64,000 nt of DNA from Halomonas jincaotanensis (lineage in GTDB: Bacteria > Pseudomonadota > Gammaproteobacteria > Pseudomonadales > Halomonadaceae): positions 124,001 through 188,000 of the forward strand of contig NZ_JAHCLU010000004.1 in NCBI RefSeq assembly GCF_018448785.1, read 5' to 3'. This document shows, piece by piece, positions 9,614-17,296 of this stretch (position 1 is its first letter; each line of letters begins with the position of its first letter). The translations under genes and the position numbers were made by a program. Under the pieces are notes generated by a model. That model searched no databases and was not told the origin of the DNA. It was given only the letters and a program-made list of their open reading frames with translations.

Positions 9614-9710
9614 CCCACTCCCACTAGAGACCAGCGACATCGCCACGAGGCACGCCCAGCAGGGTTGCCTCCCCCAGAACCCCCGGACGGCAACCCCGCC
9701 CGGGGGTTCT
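9590..9710 (+). promoter_or_regulatory. Attenuator with alternative pairings (aromatic leader 1)
   Basis: Five segments can pair in exclusive ways, all perfect complements. Segment 1 GGCGTGCC (9590-9597, inside leader 1) pairs with segment 2 GGCACGCC (9649-9656). Segment 2 can instead use GAGGCA (9647-9652) to pair with TGCCTC (9666-9671). Segment 3 GGGTTGCC (9662-9669) pairs with GGCAACCC (9689-9696), which blocks the terminator. Terminator arms are 9676-9686 and 9700-9710. Predicted logic: stalling early in the aromatic codons leaves 1:2 and 3:4 to form (read-through); full translation hides segment 1, so 2:3 and the terminator form. Confidence 0.7.
9676..9710 (+). terminator. Hairpin terminator of the attenuator
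   Basis: AGAACCCCCGG (9676-9686) and CCGGGGGTTCT (9700-9710) form an 11-base perfect stem with a 13-base loop. The tract after it (GCGTTACAC) is poor in T, so termination efficiency is uncertain. Confidence 0.65.
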
Positions 9711-9757
9711 GCGTTACACACCACTCGACAATACAGATGACATCCAGGAGAGAGATC

Positions 9758-9916
9758 ATGACTGCATCAATCGCCATCCGTCTGACACGGGGCTTCGCGG
9801 GCTATTACGGCTATTGGCGATTTAGCGAACTGCGGTCGGCCCAGCGCGCCACCTCCGACCGTAGCGCTATCGGTGGTAACCCCACGCTACGATGTTTGCC
9901 TTGTTCACGGAGTTGA
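9758..9916 (+). CDS. Aromatic-rich leader peptide 2 immediately before DAHP synthase
   Basis: A 52-residue ORF with a strong ribosome site (AGGAGAG at 9747-9753, about 4 bases before ATG). Residues 13-22 read FAGYYGYWRF, six aromatics in ten positions. Its TGA lies 4 bases before the DAHP synthase ATG, in another frame, so termination could feed re-initiation on the enzyme gene. Its second half can fold: CGGTCGG 9833-9839 with CCGACCG 9855-9861 and GTAGCG 9861-9866 with CGCTAC 9885-9890, against CCACC 9849-9853 with GGTGG 9872-9876. CTCCG at 9853-9857 could also pair with the enzyme's ribosome site (CGGAG 9908-9912). Confidence 0.7.
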   Translation: MTASIAIRLTRGFAGYYGYWRFSELRSAQRATSDRSAIGGNPTLRCLPCSRS

Positions 9917-9920
9917 TTCG

Positions 9921-10988
9921 ATGACCGCCTCACTTGCCACCGCCCCGTTATCCGCCCCCGCTTCTCAACCCGACGCGCCGCCCAAGCAGGTGCTGCCGAC
10001 GCCGGGCGAGTTGCACCGCGCCCGGCCGCTTTCGGCCGAGCTCGCGGCGCGTATCAATCATCAGCGTCAGTCGATCCGCGATATTCTCGATGGCCGCGAC
10101 GACCGCCTGCTGGTGGTGGTCGGCCCCTGTTCGATCGAGGATCCGGCGGTCGCGCTGGATTATGCCCGTCGCCTGGTCGAGATGTCGGCGAAGGTCGAGG
10201 ATAGGTTGCTGATTGTGATGCGGGTCTATGTCGAGAAGCCGCGCACCACCGTGGGCTGGAAGGGACTCGCCTACGACCCAGATCTTGACGGCCGTGGCGA
10301 TATGGCCCGCGGCATTCGCGTCTCCCGCTATCTGATGCACGATATCGCCGAGCTCGGGCTGCCCGTGGCCACCGAACTGCTGCAACCGATGTTGGCACCC
10401 TACCTGGATGACCTGCTCGCCTGGGTGGCGATCGGCGCTCGTACGACCGAATCCCAGTTGCATCGCGAGCTTGCCAGCGGCCTCGAGGCCGTGGTGGGGT
10501 TCAAGAACGCCACTAACGGCGATATCGGCGTGGCGCTAGATGCAATCGCTGCCGCTGGCCATCCGCATAGTCACTTCGGTCTCGACGCCGAGGGGCGGCC
10601 GACGGTTCAGGAGACGGCGGGCAATGTCCATACGCATCTGGTGCTGCGGGGCGGACATGGCGAGCCCAATTATCAGGCAGCGCACGTGACCCGCGCTCGG
10701 CGTGCCCTGGAGGCAGCCGGACTGACGCCTCGGTTGATGGTCGACTGCAGCCACGCCAACGCGCGCAAGGATCATCACCGCCAGGGCGAGGTACTGCGCG
10801 ATGTGCTGGCCCAGCGCCTGGCGGGGCAGACGGCGCTGTGCGGCCTGATGGTCGAGAGCCATCTCCATGAGGGTAAGCAGCCGCTCATTCCCGGCCAGCG
10901 ACGTTATGGAGTCTCGGTCACCGATGCCTGCCTCGGTTGGGAGGCCACCGAAGACCTGTTGCTGACCGCCGCTCAGCGCCTGCGCTAG
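9921..10988 (+). CDS. aroG: 3-deoxy-7-phosphoheptulonate (DAHP) synthase, class I
   Basis: Condenses phosphoenolpyruvate and erythrose-4-phosphate, the first step of the shikimate pathway. From ATG 9921 it has 355 residues, like E. coli AroF/G/H (350-356). Metal and active-site positions are visible: Cys70 in GPCSIED, His278 in DCSHANARKDH, Glu312 in MVESHLHEG and Asp335 in SVTDACLGW; also KPRTTVGWKG and GARTTESQ. The in-frame codon at 9873 is rejected because GGAG at 9909-9912 fits 9921. The feedback type (Phe, Tyr or Trp) cannot be read from sequence alone, so the symbol is a family label. The two leaders upstream suggest control by aromatic aminoacyl-tRNA supply. Confidence 0.93.
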   Translation: MTASLATAPLSAPASQPDAPPKQVLPTPGELHRARPLSAELAARINHQRQSIRDILDGRDDRLLVVVGPCSIEDPAVALDYARRLVEMSAKVEDRLLIVMRVYVEKPRTTVGWKGLAYDPDLDGRGDMARGIRVSRYLMHDIAELGLPVATELLQPMLAPYLDDLLAWVAIGARTTESQLHRELASGLEAVVGFKNATNGDIGVALDAIAAAGHPHSHFGLDAEGRPTVQETAGNVHTHLVLRGGHGEPNYQAAHVTRARRALEAAGLTPRLMVDCSHANARKDHHRQGEVLRDVLAQRLAGQTALCGLMVESHLHEGKQPLIPGQRRYGVSVTDACLGWEATEDLLLTAAQRLR

Positions 10989-11046
10989 CGGTCATCTGTT
11001 CACCGGCGGCGAATGTGGGGATATTCCCTGCCTCCCCCGTCTTGCC

Positions 11047-11104
11047 CTTGAGCGCCAGGGCTTGTTCAGGCGCTGCACAGGGGTGCTCAAGAGGGGCGCT
11101 CAAG
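11047..11104 (+). repeat. Inverted repeat between DAHP synthase and DUF3087 gene
   Basis: CTTGAGCGCC (11047-11056) and GGCGCTCAAG (11095-11104) are perfect complements across 38 bases. A second GCTCAAG copy at 11085-11091 can also pair with the left arm. The right arm ends 2 bases before the AAGGAG of the next gene, so it could be the 3' end structure of the DAHP synthase transcript or could affect access to that ribosome site. Confidence 0.45.
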
Positions 11105-11117
11105 AAAAGGAGAAACA

Positions 11118-11636
11118 GTGCCGATGCCGTTTCATTTCGAGGATCATGACCCCGAGGACTATCGCCGCAAGGCGAAGATCATCAGTGTGGCCATGGCCGG
11201 GCAACTGATCGTGTTCGGATTGGTGTTTTCGCAGCTGCTGACCGCTGTCTTCGAGGGCGGGTTCTGGTGGAATGTGCTGGGCGTGCTGCTGGGCCTGGTG
11301 ACCACCAGTTTGGTATTCGCGGTGCTCCGGGAGCGGCCCTGGATGCGCGAGATGCGCTATGTCTGGCAGCTCAAGCATCACCTGTCACGGGTCAGCGCCT
11401 ATCTGCCGGCGCTACGCCGCGGCATGGGCGAGGGCAACGATACCGCCCTGGCACTGCTGGCCTTCTATCACCAAGGCATGTTGCAACTCGCCGAGCTCAA
11501 CGGGCGAACACTGGACGACGATGCCGAGCTGCTCAACGAGCGAGAGGTAGTTCGCAATGCCCGACGGGAACGCGGGCTGCCCGAACGTGTCGATGGGCTC
11601 GACCCGCAAGACCTCGCCGCCTTCCGCAAGGGATGA
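11118..11636 (+). CDS. DUF3087 family inner-membrane protein
   Basis: A 172-residue protein beginning with GTG, 5 bases after AAGGAG (11107-11112); an ATG two codons later is possible. Two hydrophobic helices lie at about 25-44 and 51-70. They are followed by RERPWMREMRYVWQLKHHLSRV and a soluble C-terminal half, LLAFYHQGMLQLAELNGRTL. This pattern matches the DUF3087 family as I remember it. Function unknown. It is convergent with gspM, with only 10 bases between the stops. Confidence 0.7.
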   Translation: MPMPFHFEDHDPEDYRRKAKIISVAMAGQLIVFGLVFSQLLTAVFEGGFWWNVLGVLLGLVTTSLVFAVLRERPWMREMRYVWQLKHHLSRVSAYLPALRRGMGEGNDTALALLAFYHQGMLQLAELNGRTLDDDAELLNEREVVRNARRERGLPERVDGLDPQDLAAFRKG

Positions 11637-11646
11637 CGGAATACGT

Positions 11647-12042
11647 TCAGGGAGCGCTGCGTACGAAGCGGGCTTCGAGCTTCAGCCTGCCGGCCTGCCG
11701 GGTCAGTGACCAGTCCAGCGCCCACCAGCCCTGGTTGACGGCCCAGTCGGCGAAGCCCGTGAAGGTCTCCGGTGTCTGCAACGTGCCGGTCACTCGCAGA
11801 TTGGTACCTACCGTGTCGACGCGGGCGTCTCGTATGCCCAGTCGTTCGGCCGCCGACTCCCAGGCGGCCGGTGAGGCAGTGGGGGTCGTTTCTTCCACGG
11901 GAAGCGGCAGCCGCCAGGGACTATGCTCCATCGCCAGATAGGCGAGCATGGCCAGAATCACCAGTCCGCCTCCCAGCAGGCGATAGCGTTCCCCGGCGGG
12001 GCGTTGTCGCCACCCCGATCGTAGTCTCCCCAAGGGGTTCAT
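11647..12042 (-). CDS. gspM: Type II secretion protein GspM
   Basis: A 131-residue protein with a short cytoplasmic N-terminus, one membrane helix (LLGGGLVILAMLAYLAM, about 22-38) and a small periplasmic ferredoxin-like domain (LRVTGTLQTPETFTGFADWAVNQGWWALDWSL). GspM and GspL together anchor the assembly ATPase at the inner membrane. Sequence similarity of GspM proteins is low, so position (last gene after gspL, 4-base overlap) is part of the identification. It closes the operon. Confidence 0.8.
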   Translation of the reverse strand: MNPLGRLRSGWRQRPAGERYRLLGGGLVILAMLAYLAMEHSPWRLPLPVEETTPTASPAAWESAAERLGIRDARVDTVGTNLRVTGTLQTPETFTGFADWAVNQGWWALDWSLTRQAGRLKLEARFVRSAP

Positions 12043-13148
12043 GGTGTGGCTCGCGTTGTCGATGGTTCGCCGTCGAGGTCGACGTCCAGGGTCAGATGGT
12101 CGGCACCCCGCGACACCTGCCCCAGGCCCGCCAGGCGTTGCTCCAGCGCGGCCGGATCGCGCAGCTTCTCGAGCGGCCAGGCGAGGATGAGGCCCTGGCC
12201 CGTGACGGCGAATCGATCGAGGGTCAGCGTGGCCTCCCCCAGCGCCTCATCCAATCGTTCCAGTACGGCTTCGAGGCGTACGTTGCGCTGTATCAGCCGG
12301 TCTGTCTCCCCGGCGATTCCCGAGGGTGGCCGGAGAATCGACCAAGCCCCAAGGGCGCCGTGGGCCAGCAGCAGGGCGGTCAGGACCAGCGCCAGGCGTC
12401 CAGGCGTTCGCCGTGTGGCTCCTGCGCTCGGCATTTGGGGTAGGCGAGCCGGGAGGTGACGTCCGAAGAGGGCTAGCCGCTGGCCCGGGACGAGAGGGGT
12501 TTCGATTCCAAAGCCTTCGACGGGCTGCCAGCTGTGTTCACGCAGGTCGGGTGGCAGCATATCGCCCCAGCCTCTGGGCCAGGTCAGCCAGTGCACAACC
12601 CCCGGTTCCTCCGGCTCCAGTGACGTGATCATCCAGTGCGATTCGTCGGCCAGTACCCGGAGTTGGTCAAAGCCGTCGGGCGCGGGCATGCCCATGAAGC
12701 CGCTTGCCCAGCAGGTTATCACCAGACCGTGTTCGGCGAACCAGGCCTGCCACGCCTGAAGTACATGGCGATCCACCGCCACCAGTTCCAGGCGATCCGG
12801 CCGCTGCTCGATGGCGGCCAGGATGAGTTGTGATATCTCCGTAGCGACCCGGTCCTCGATCAGCACTGGCCACTCGCTGTGCTTGAGACCCTTGGGATGG
12901 GCGGGGCAGAAATGGCTGACGGCATCCGGCGGCAGTATCAGCACGGTGAGATGTTCGCGGGATAGGGTGACGAGCCGCGCGTCCAAGGTATCACCGGTCA
13001 GATACCCCTCTTCCAGAGGAGGAGAGCCGGAGGGACTGTCGGGTTCGACCAAGGCCCAGGCGAGCGTGGCCTCGGGTGTCGGCTCTCGCTCGGTGGCCTG
13101 AAGCAGCACCCGCAGGCTCGTGCGTCGGCGTAATAGTGAGAGGGTCAT
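12039..13148 (-). CDS. gspL: Type II secretion protein GspL
   Basis: A 369-residue bitopic inner-membrane protein: an N-terminal actin-like cytoplasmic domain (to about 245) that binds the ATPase GspE, one membrane helix near 252-270 (LALVLTALLLAHGALGAW), and a periplasmic coiled-coil plus ferredoxin-like domain. Its start overlaps the gspK stop by 4 bases and its stop overlaps the gspM start by 4 bases. Confidence 0.88.
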   Translation of the reverse strand: MTLSLLRRRTSLRVLLQATEREPTPEATLAWALVEPDSPSGSPPLEEGYLTGDTLDARLVTLSREHLTVLILPPDAVSHFCPAHPKGLKHSEWPVLIEDRVATEISQLILAAIEQRPDRLELVAVDRHVLQAWQAWFAEHGLVITCWASGFMGMPAPDGFDQLRVLADESHWMITSLEPEEPGVVHWLTWPRGWGDMLPPDLREHSWQPVEGFGIETPLVPGQRLALFGRHLPARLPQMPSAGATRRTPGRLALVLTALLLAHGALGAWSILRPPSGIAGETDRLIQRNVRLEAVLERLDEALGEATLTLDRFAVTGQGLILAWPLEKLRDPAALEQRLAGLGQVSRGADHLTLDVDLDGEPSTTRATP

Positions 13149-14128
13149 GGCGGAAACTCCTGGAAGACCGGGAGGCTGCTGCGTGCCAGGACGCGAACGC
13201 GGGCGGCCGGCACCGAGGGGGTCCAGTTACTGACGCCCTCGGCCTGAAGCAGCCGGGTGAAGCGAAAACGCTGACCGCTTACCTCGATCTCGATGTGGAG
13301 CGTCACATAATCGGGGGAGAGGGTGAGACGGTCTCCCAGCTCCCGCAACCACTCTGCCTGGCCGCCCAGTCGGGCTTGCAGATCGTCGAGCCCGGTGAAG
13401 CCTGCCTCAGGGCGGGCGGCGATCAGTCGCGAGAGGCTGTCCCGGGAAATTTGTCCTTCGAAGAGCGCATCGAGCAGGGGCAACTGGTCAGCCGCCAGGG
13501 TATTCAAGTTGAGACGCCAGGGCCCGCGGTCGGGGAGAACGCAGAGAGACGGGTGCCGCCGTACGCGGGAGGGGTCCAGGGGCTCCACCCAGTTGATCTC
13601 GCTGATATCGGCGAGGGGCATGTCGGCCGAGGTGCGTGAGGGGACGCTGCTGACGTAGTCGACCCCGTCGAGGCTGCCGGGACGTGGTTGGGCATCGGCG
13701 TCGATCCAGTCCGCCAGGCGCGCCACCAGGCGGTCTGGGTTCTCCTGGGCGCCTTCCAGCGTCAGCAGCCGGCGAAGCTGACGCTCGACCAGAGCCGTCT
13801 CCTGCTGCGCCAGGGCGTTGAGGTTGAAGCAGGTGCGCTCATCCTGGAGGCGCAAGACCACCTCACCCTCATCCGTGGGCAGGCGTCTCGGTTCCCCGCC
13901 CAGCCAGCGCCACCACTGGGCGGATCGTCGTCCGGTGGGGTCGGTGAGCATCCGCTGGGCCAGCAGTTCCGCCCCCTGTGCATGGAAGCGTGCCTGAGTC
14001 TCGGCCTGCAGGCGTGCGAGGCGTTGGATGTCGCGACGGCCCTGTTCGGTGAACTCGGTCATCAGGAAGGCGACCAAGGCCAGGCACAGCAGCACCATGA
14101 TCAGGGCCACACCACGCTGTCGCCTCAT
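13145..14128 (-). CDS. gspK: Type II secretion minor pseudopilin GspK
   Basis: The largest minor pseudopilin, 327 residues, thought to cap the pseudopilus tip. The leader is short and basic (MRRQRG) with the prepilin peptidase site before VALIMVLLCLALVAFLMTEF. As usual for GspK the mature residue 5 is not Glu. The large globular part includes TCFNLNAL and LNLNTLAADQLPLL segments typical of GspK. I chose ATG 14128 because it forms an ATGA overlap with the gspJ stop; the frame is open further upstream but carries no conserved sequence. Confidence 0.92.
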   Translation of the reverse strand: MRRQRGVALIMVLLCLALVAFLMTEFTEQGRRDIQRLARLQAETQARFHAQGAELLAQRMLTDPTGRRSAQWWRWLGGEPRRLPTDEGEVVLRLQDERTCFNLNALAQQETALVERQLRRLLTLEGAQENPDRLVARLADWIDADAQPRPGSLDGVDYVSSVPSRTSADMPLADISEINWVEPLDPSRVRRHPSLCVLPDRGPWRLNLNTLAADQLPLLDALFEGQISRDSLSRLIAARPEAGFTGLDDLQARLGGQAEWLRELGDRLTLSPDYVTLHIEIEVSGQRFRFTRLLQAEGVSNWTPSVPAARVRVLARSSLPVFQEFPP

Positions 14129-14721
14129 GGTGCCTCCAGGAGGGGCAGCGGCACCACGACGCCATGGCGCTGTCCCGACTGCCACCAGTCGAGACGCACC
14201 GCGCGTGCCCGACCGTCCGGGGCCGGGGTAGCCCGCCACTGCTGGCCGTCATGAAAGGAGAAGACCAGCCGCTCAAGCCCCTCGAGGTGGGACGAGGCGT
14301 GCCAGGTCGGCCGGCCTGCGGCATCGAGCTCGCCGCTGGATAGCAGGCGCAGTTCACCGATGTCGGGTTGCCACTCCAGGCGCTGGCGACGTAGCCGGGT
14401 GTAGTGATCGCCCAGCGGCAGTGGCCAGCCGCTGGCGGCCACCCACTCGAGTGGTCCCGTGTCGGCCTGAAAGTCCAGGGGACGGTTCAGGCGTGGCTGG
14501 CCCCCCTCGTGAAGGGGGCGCACCACCAGGCTCTCCAGGCGTCGTTCCAGGAGCTGGGCGAAGTGCAGGTGCTGGCGCATCGGTGGCGGCGTTGCCAGGC
14601 GCTCCCGGGCATCGACCAGACCCGTGACCAGGGTGGCCACGCTGATGCTGATCAGCGCCGTCAGCCCCAGGGCCACAAGCACTTCGAGCAGCGTAAACCC
14701 CCGTTCGCGAGGCCTCATCAT
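14125..14721 (-). CDS. gspJ: Type II secretion minor pseudopilin GspJ
   Basis: A 198-residue prepilin-like protein with the cleavage/methylation motif RERG-FTLLEVLVALGLTALI at the N-terminus (Glu at mature position 5). The C-terminal domain contains the LERLVFSFHDGQQW strand region of GspJ. Start 14721 overlaps the gspI stop (ATGA); a second Met follows at once. It assembles with GspI and GspK at the pseudopilus tip. Confidence 0.92.
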   Translation of the reverse strand: MMRPRERGFTLLEVLVALGLTALISISVATLVTGLVDARERLATPPPMRQHLHFAQLLERRLESLVVRPLHEGGQPRLNRPLDFQADTGPLEWVAASGWPLPLGDHYTRLRRQRLEWQPDIGELRLLSSGELDAAGRPTWHASSHLEGLERLVFSFHDGQQWRATPAPDGRARAVRLDWWQSGQRHGVVVPLPLLEAP

Positions 14722-15086
14722 GGACCCAGGAAGAGCGTAAAGGAGATCGTGGGAGGCGACGCCTTTTGTCGAGAAACGTCCAGCCTCCCCCTGCGAAGTG
14801 CCGGAATGCCGGTTTCCTCCACCTCGAGTCGCCAGTGGCAGCCGAGGGGGGACTCTCCCTGGTGCTCCCCGGTGTCGGGCCAGAAGCGTGTCGTGGCGAA
14901 CTCGCCGGCCAGGGAGCGCGCGCACAGCAGCAGAGGAAGACGCTCCTGCTCGACGAGGGCGATGCGGGTGCGCATCTGCAGCCCTTGGCTGACGCTGAGG
15001 GTCAGCAGGGCAAGGATGAACAACGCCACCATGACCTCGATCAGCGTGAAGCCTCTGCTCCGGGCGGGCCATGGTCTGCGGCTCAT
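14718..15086 (-). CDS. gspI: Type II secretion minor pseudopilin GspI
   Basis: A 122-residue prepilin-like protein with the motif SRG-FTLIEVMVALFILALL (Glu at mature position 5). The small C-terminal domain has HWRLEVEETGIPALRRGRLDV. The start at 15086 overlaps the gspH stop by 4 bases. Length and order (H-I-J-K) are standard. Confidence 0.92.
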   Translation of the reverse strand: MSRRPWPARSRGFTLIEVMVALFILALLTLSVSQGLQMRTRIALVEQERLPLLLCARSLAGEFATTRFWPDTGEHQGESPLGCHWRLEVEETGIPALRRGRLDVSRQKASPPTISFTLFLGP

Positions 15087-15547
15087 CGGGCATCGCCCAC
15101 GGTGAGCTCGAGCCGCTGGCCGGCGTGGTGCAGCACGAGCGTCGCGCCGATGTTCTCCCCGTCGGGCCACCAGACTACCCAAGGAGTGTCGGATGAGGCG
15201 GGCGCCGATTCGCGGCGCGTGACCGTCAGGCCGTCCGGCCAGGCTCGTTCGGGCAGCCATCGAGACGCCAGCGGCTGCCAGTGGCCGCCTTCGCCGGGGT
15301 GCCAGGAGAGGAAGCGGTAGCCAGCCTCTCGCGGCTGCCAGCCGATCAGTCGCTGGCGCTGCACCGCCTGGTCGCCGGCCTCCGCCAGGTCCCGTCGCAG
15401 CTGTTCTCGTGCGGTCTCCAGCGGCTGGCGCTGGGCGCGGTCCAGCAGGGCCACGCTGAGGGAGGCCACCACGCCCATCACGGCCAGCACCACCATCAGC
15501 TCCAGCAGGGAGAAACCGCCGTCCGGCAGCGGGGAACGCGTTTTCAC
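15083..15547 (-). CDS. gspH: Type II secretion minor pseudopilin GspH
   Basis: A 154-residue prepilin-like protein with DGG-FSLLELMVVLAVMGVVA at the N-terminus. The start codon is GTG at 15547, overlapping the gspG stop (GTGA). It links the pseudopilus shaft to the I-J-K tip in known systems. Confidence 0.9.
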   Translation of the reverse strand: MKTRSPLPDGGFSLLELMVVLAVMGVVASLSVALLDRAQRQPLETAREQLRRDLAEAGDQAVQRQRLIGWQPREAGYRFLSWHPGEGGHWQPLASRWLPERAWPDGLTVTRRESAPASSDTPWVVWWPDGENIGATLVLHHAGQRLELTVGDAR

Positions 15548-15987
15548 AACATCCAGTTGCCGATATCGGCATCCAGTCCCTCCCCGCCGGGACGCGCGTC
15601 GGCCCCCAGGGTATAGATATCAATGTCGGCGTGCTCGCCCGGCTGCCGGTAGTGATAGGCGTTGCCCCAGGGATCGGTGGGTAGCCGGCGGACATAGCCC
15701 CCTTGCCGGTAGTTCTCCGGCTGTGGCGGCTTTGCGGGCCGCTTGATCAGGGCCTCCAGCCCCTGATCGGAGGTCGGATAGCGCAGGTTGTTCAGGCGGT
15801 ACATATCCAGGGCCTGCTCAAGAGTAGCGATATCGGCACGCGCCTTCTGGCGCATGGCGTCATCCTGGTTGCCGATGACGTTGGGAGCGACGATGGCTAC
15901 CAGTAGGCCGATGATGAAAATCACTACCATGATCTCCAGCAGGGTGAAACCGGACTGGCGAAGGGGCTTGGAATATTGGGTGTTCAT
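15544..15987 (-). CDS. gspG: Type II secretion major pseudopilin GspG
   Basis: A 147-residue major pseudopilin: leader MNTQYSKPLRQSG, cleavage before FTLLEIMVVIFIIGLLVAIV, then the conserved KARADIATLEQALDMYRLNNLRYPTSDQGLEAL and the WGNAYHYRQPGEHADIDIYTLG calcium-binding region. It polymerises into the piston-like pseudopilus. Maturation needs a prepilin peptidase (GspO/PilD), which is not encoded in the window. Confidence 0.97.
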   Translation of the reverse strand: MNTQYSKPLRQSGFTLLEIMVVIFIIGLLVAIVAPNVIGNQDDAMRQKARADIATLEQALDMYRLNNLRYPTSDQGLEALIKRPAKPPQPENYRQGGYVRRLPTDPWGNAYHYRQPGEHADIDIYTLGADARPGGEGLDADIGNWML

Positions 15988-16003
15988 AGAGTTGTCTCCG
16001 CGG

Positions 16004-17206
16004 TCAAGGGGAAAGTGAGCCGTTGAGGCTCATGATCGGCAGCAAGATGGCCAGCACGATGACCAGGACCACCCCACCCATCACCAGGATCAACAAGGGC
16101 TCAAAGAGCCCCAGGGCGGCATCGACGCGGCGGTTGAAGGTGATCTCCCGCGAGATGGCGATGCGCTCGAGCATGCGTTCGAGACGACCGCTCGCCTCGC
16201 CGCTGGCGATCATGTGAAGCAGGGTGGGGGAGAAGCGACCGGTGCGGGCCATGGCACGGTGCAGACTGATGCCGCTGGATACGTCAGCGACGATGGCGTC
16301 CACCGCCTCGCGCAGCACTTGATTGCCCAGGGTATTGCGGCTGACCTTCAGGGCATCCAGCAGGGGGATGCCACTGCCGGTCAGGATCGCCAGGGTGCGG
16401 GTCAGGCGGGCGGTGTCCAGTAGCGAGAGGAGCTCCCCTATATGCGGCAGGCGCAGCGCCATTGCATGCCAGCGACGGCGAGGTTCAGGCTGGCGCAGCA
16501 GGTGTTGTACCAGCAGGCCCCCCACTATCAGTGCCGCGGCCAGCCAGCCTGCCGTGGCCTGCAGCAGGTCAGAGAAGGCGATCAGCGCCCGGGTCAGGGT
16601 GGGCAGGGTCATGTTGGAGTGCTCGAACTGCTCTGCCAGGCGGGGAACCACGTGCACCATCAGGCCCGTCACCACCAAGATCGAGACCAGGATCAGCACG
16701 CTGGGATAGATCAGCGCGGTACGCGCCCGGGAGCGTTGCTGCTGCACTCGTTCGAGATGGTCCGCCAGCTGTTCGAGGATTCCTGCCAGGCGACCAGCAC
16801 GCTCCCCGGCGGCGACCAGGCTGCGGTAGAGGTCATCGAAGGTGCCCGGGTGGGCCGCGAGACTGTCTGCCAGGGCGTGGCCCTCGCGTACCCGGCGCAG
16901 GACATCCAGCAGCAGCCCGCGCGCCTTGTGCTCCTCGGTCTGCTGAACCAGGGCATCCAGGGCGTCGCCGATGGAGATGCCGGCCTCGACCAGGGTCGCG
17001 AGCTGGCGGGTCAGCATGGCCAGCGTCTCAGCGTCGAGGGCGCGCTGGCGTCGAATCCGCGGGCGATGGCCCACGGCCACCAGTCGCCTCGGAAACAGTC
17101 CTTGGTCACGCAACAATTGCCGGGCATGCCGCTCGCTGTCGGCCTGAAGCACATTGCGCAAGCGTGCCCCGTCGGGTTTTAGGGCCAGGTAGCGATAGGT
17201 GGGCAT
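16004..17206 (-). CDS. gspF: Type II secretion inner-membrane platform protein GspF
   Basis: A 400-residue polytopic protein with two GspF/PilC repeat domains (about 68-190 and 270-392) and three membrane helices (near 168-190, 218-238 and 370-392). It starts MPTYRYLALKPDGARLRNVLQADS as in the family, and a GAAGGAG site precedes ATG 17206. There are 90 non-coding bases between gspE and gspF, the largest gap in the operon, and 16 between gspF and gspG. Confidence 0.95.
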   Translation of the reverse strand: MPTYRYLALKPDGARLRNVLQADSERHARQLLRDQGLFPRRLVAVGHRPRIRRQRALDAETLAMLTRQLATLVEAGISIGDALDALVQQTEEHKARGLLLDVLRRVREGHALADSLAAHPGTFDDLYRSLVAAGERAGRLAGILEQLADHLERVQQQRSRARTALIYPSVLILVSILVVTGLMVHVVPRLAEQFEHSNMTLPTLTRALIAFSDLLQATAGWLAAALIVGGLLVQHLLRQPEPRRRWHAMALRLPHIGELLSLLDTARLTRTLAILTGSGIPLLDALKVSRNTLGNQVLREAVDAIVADVSSGISLHRAMARTGRFSPTLLHMIASGEASGRLERMLERIAISREITFNRRVDAALGLFEPLLILVMGGVVLVIVLAILLPIMSLNGSLSP

Positions 17207-17296
17207 GGTCTTTTCGAATCTCCTTCGTCCTGCGGTGCCATTCTGTCCGCCAGACGTTACAGTTTGTTGTCGGGCTGCTGATTGTTGGTTATCGGC

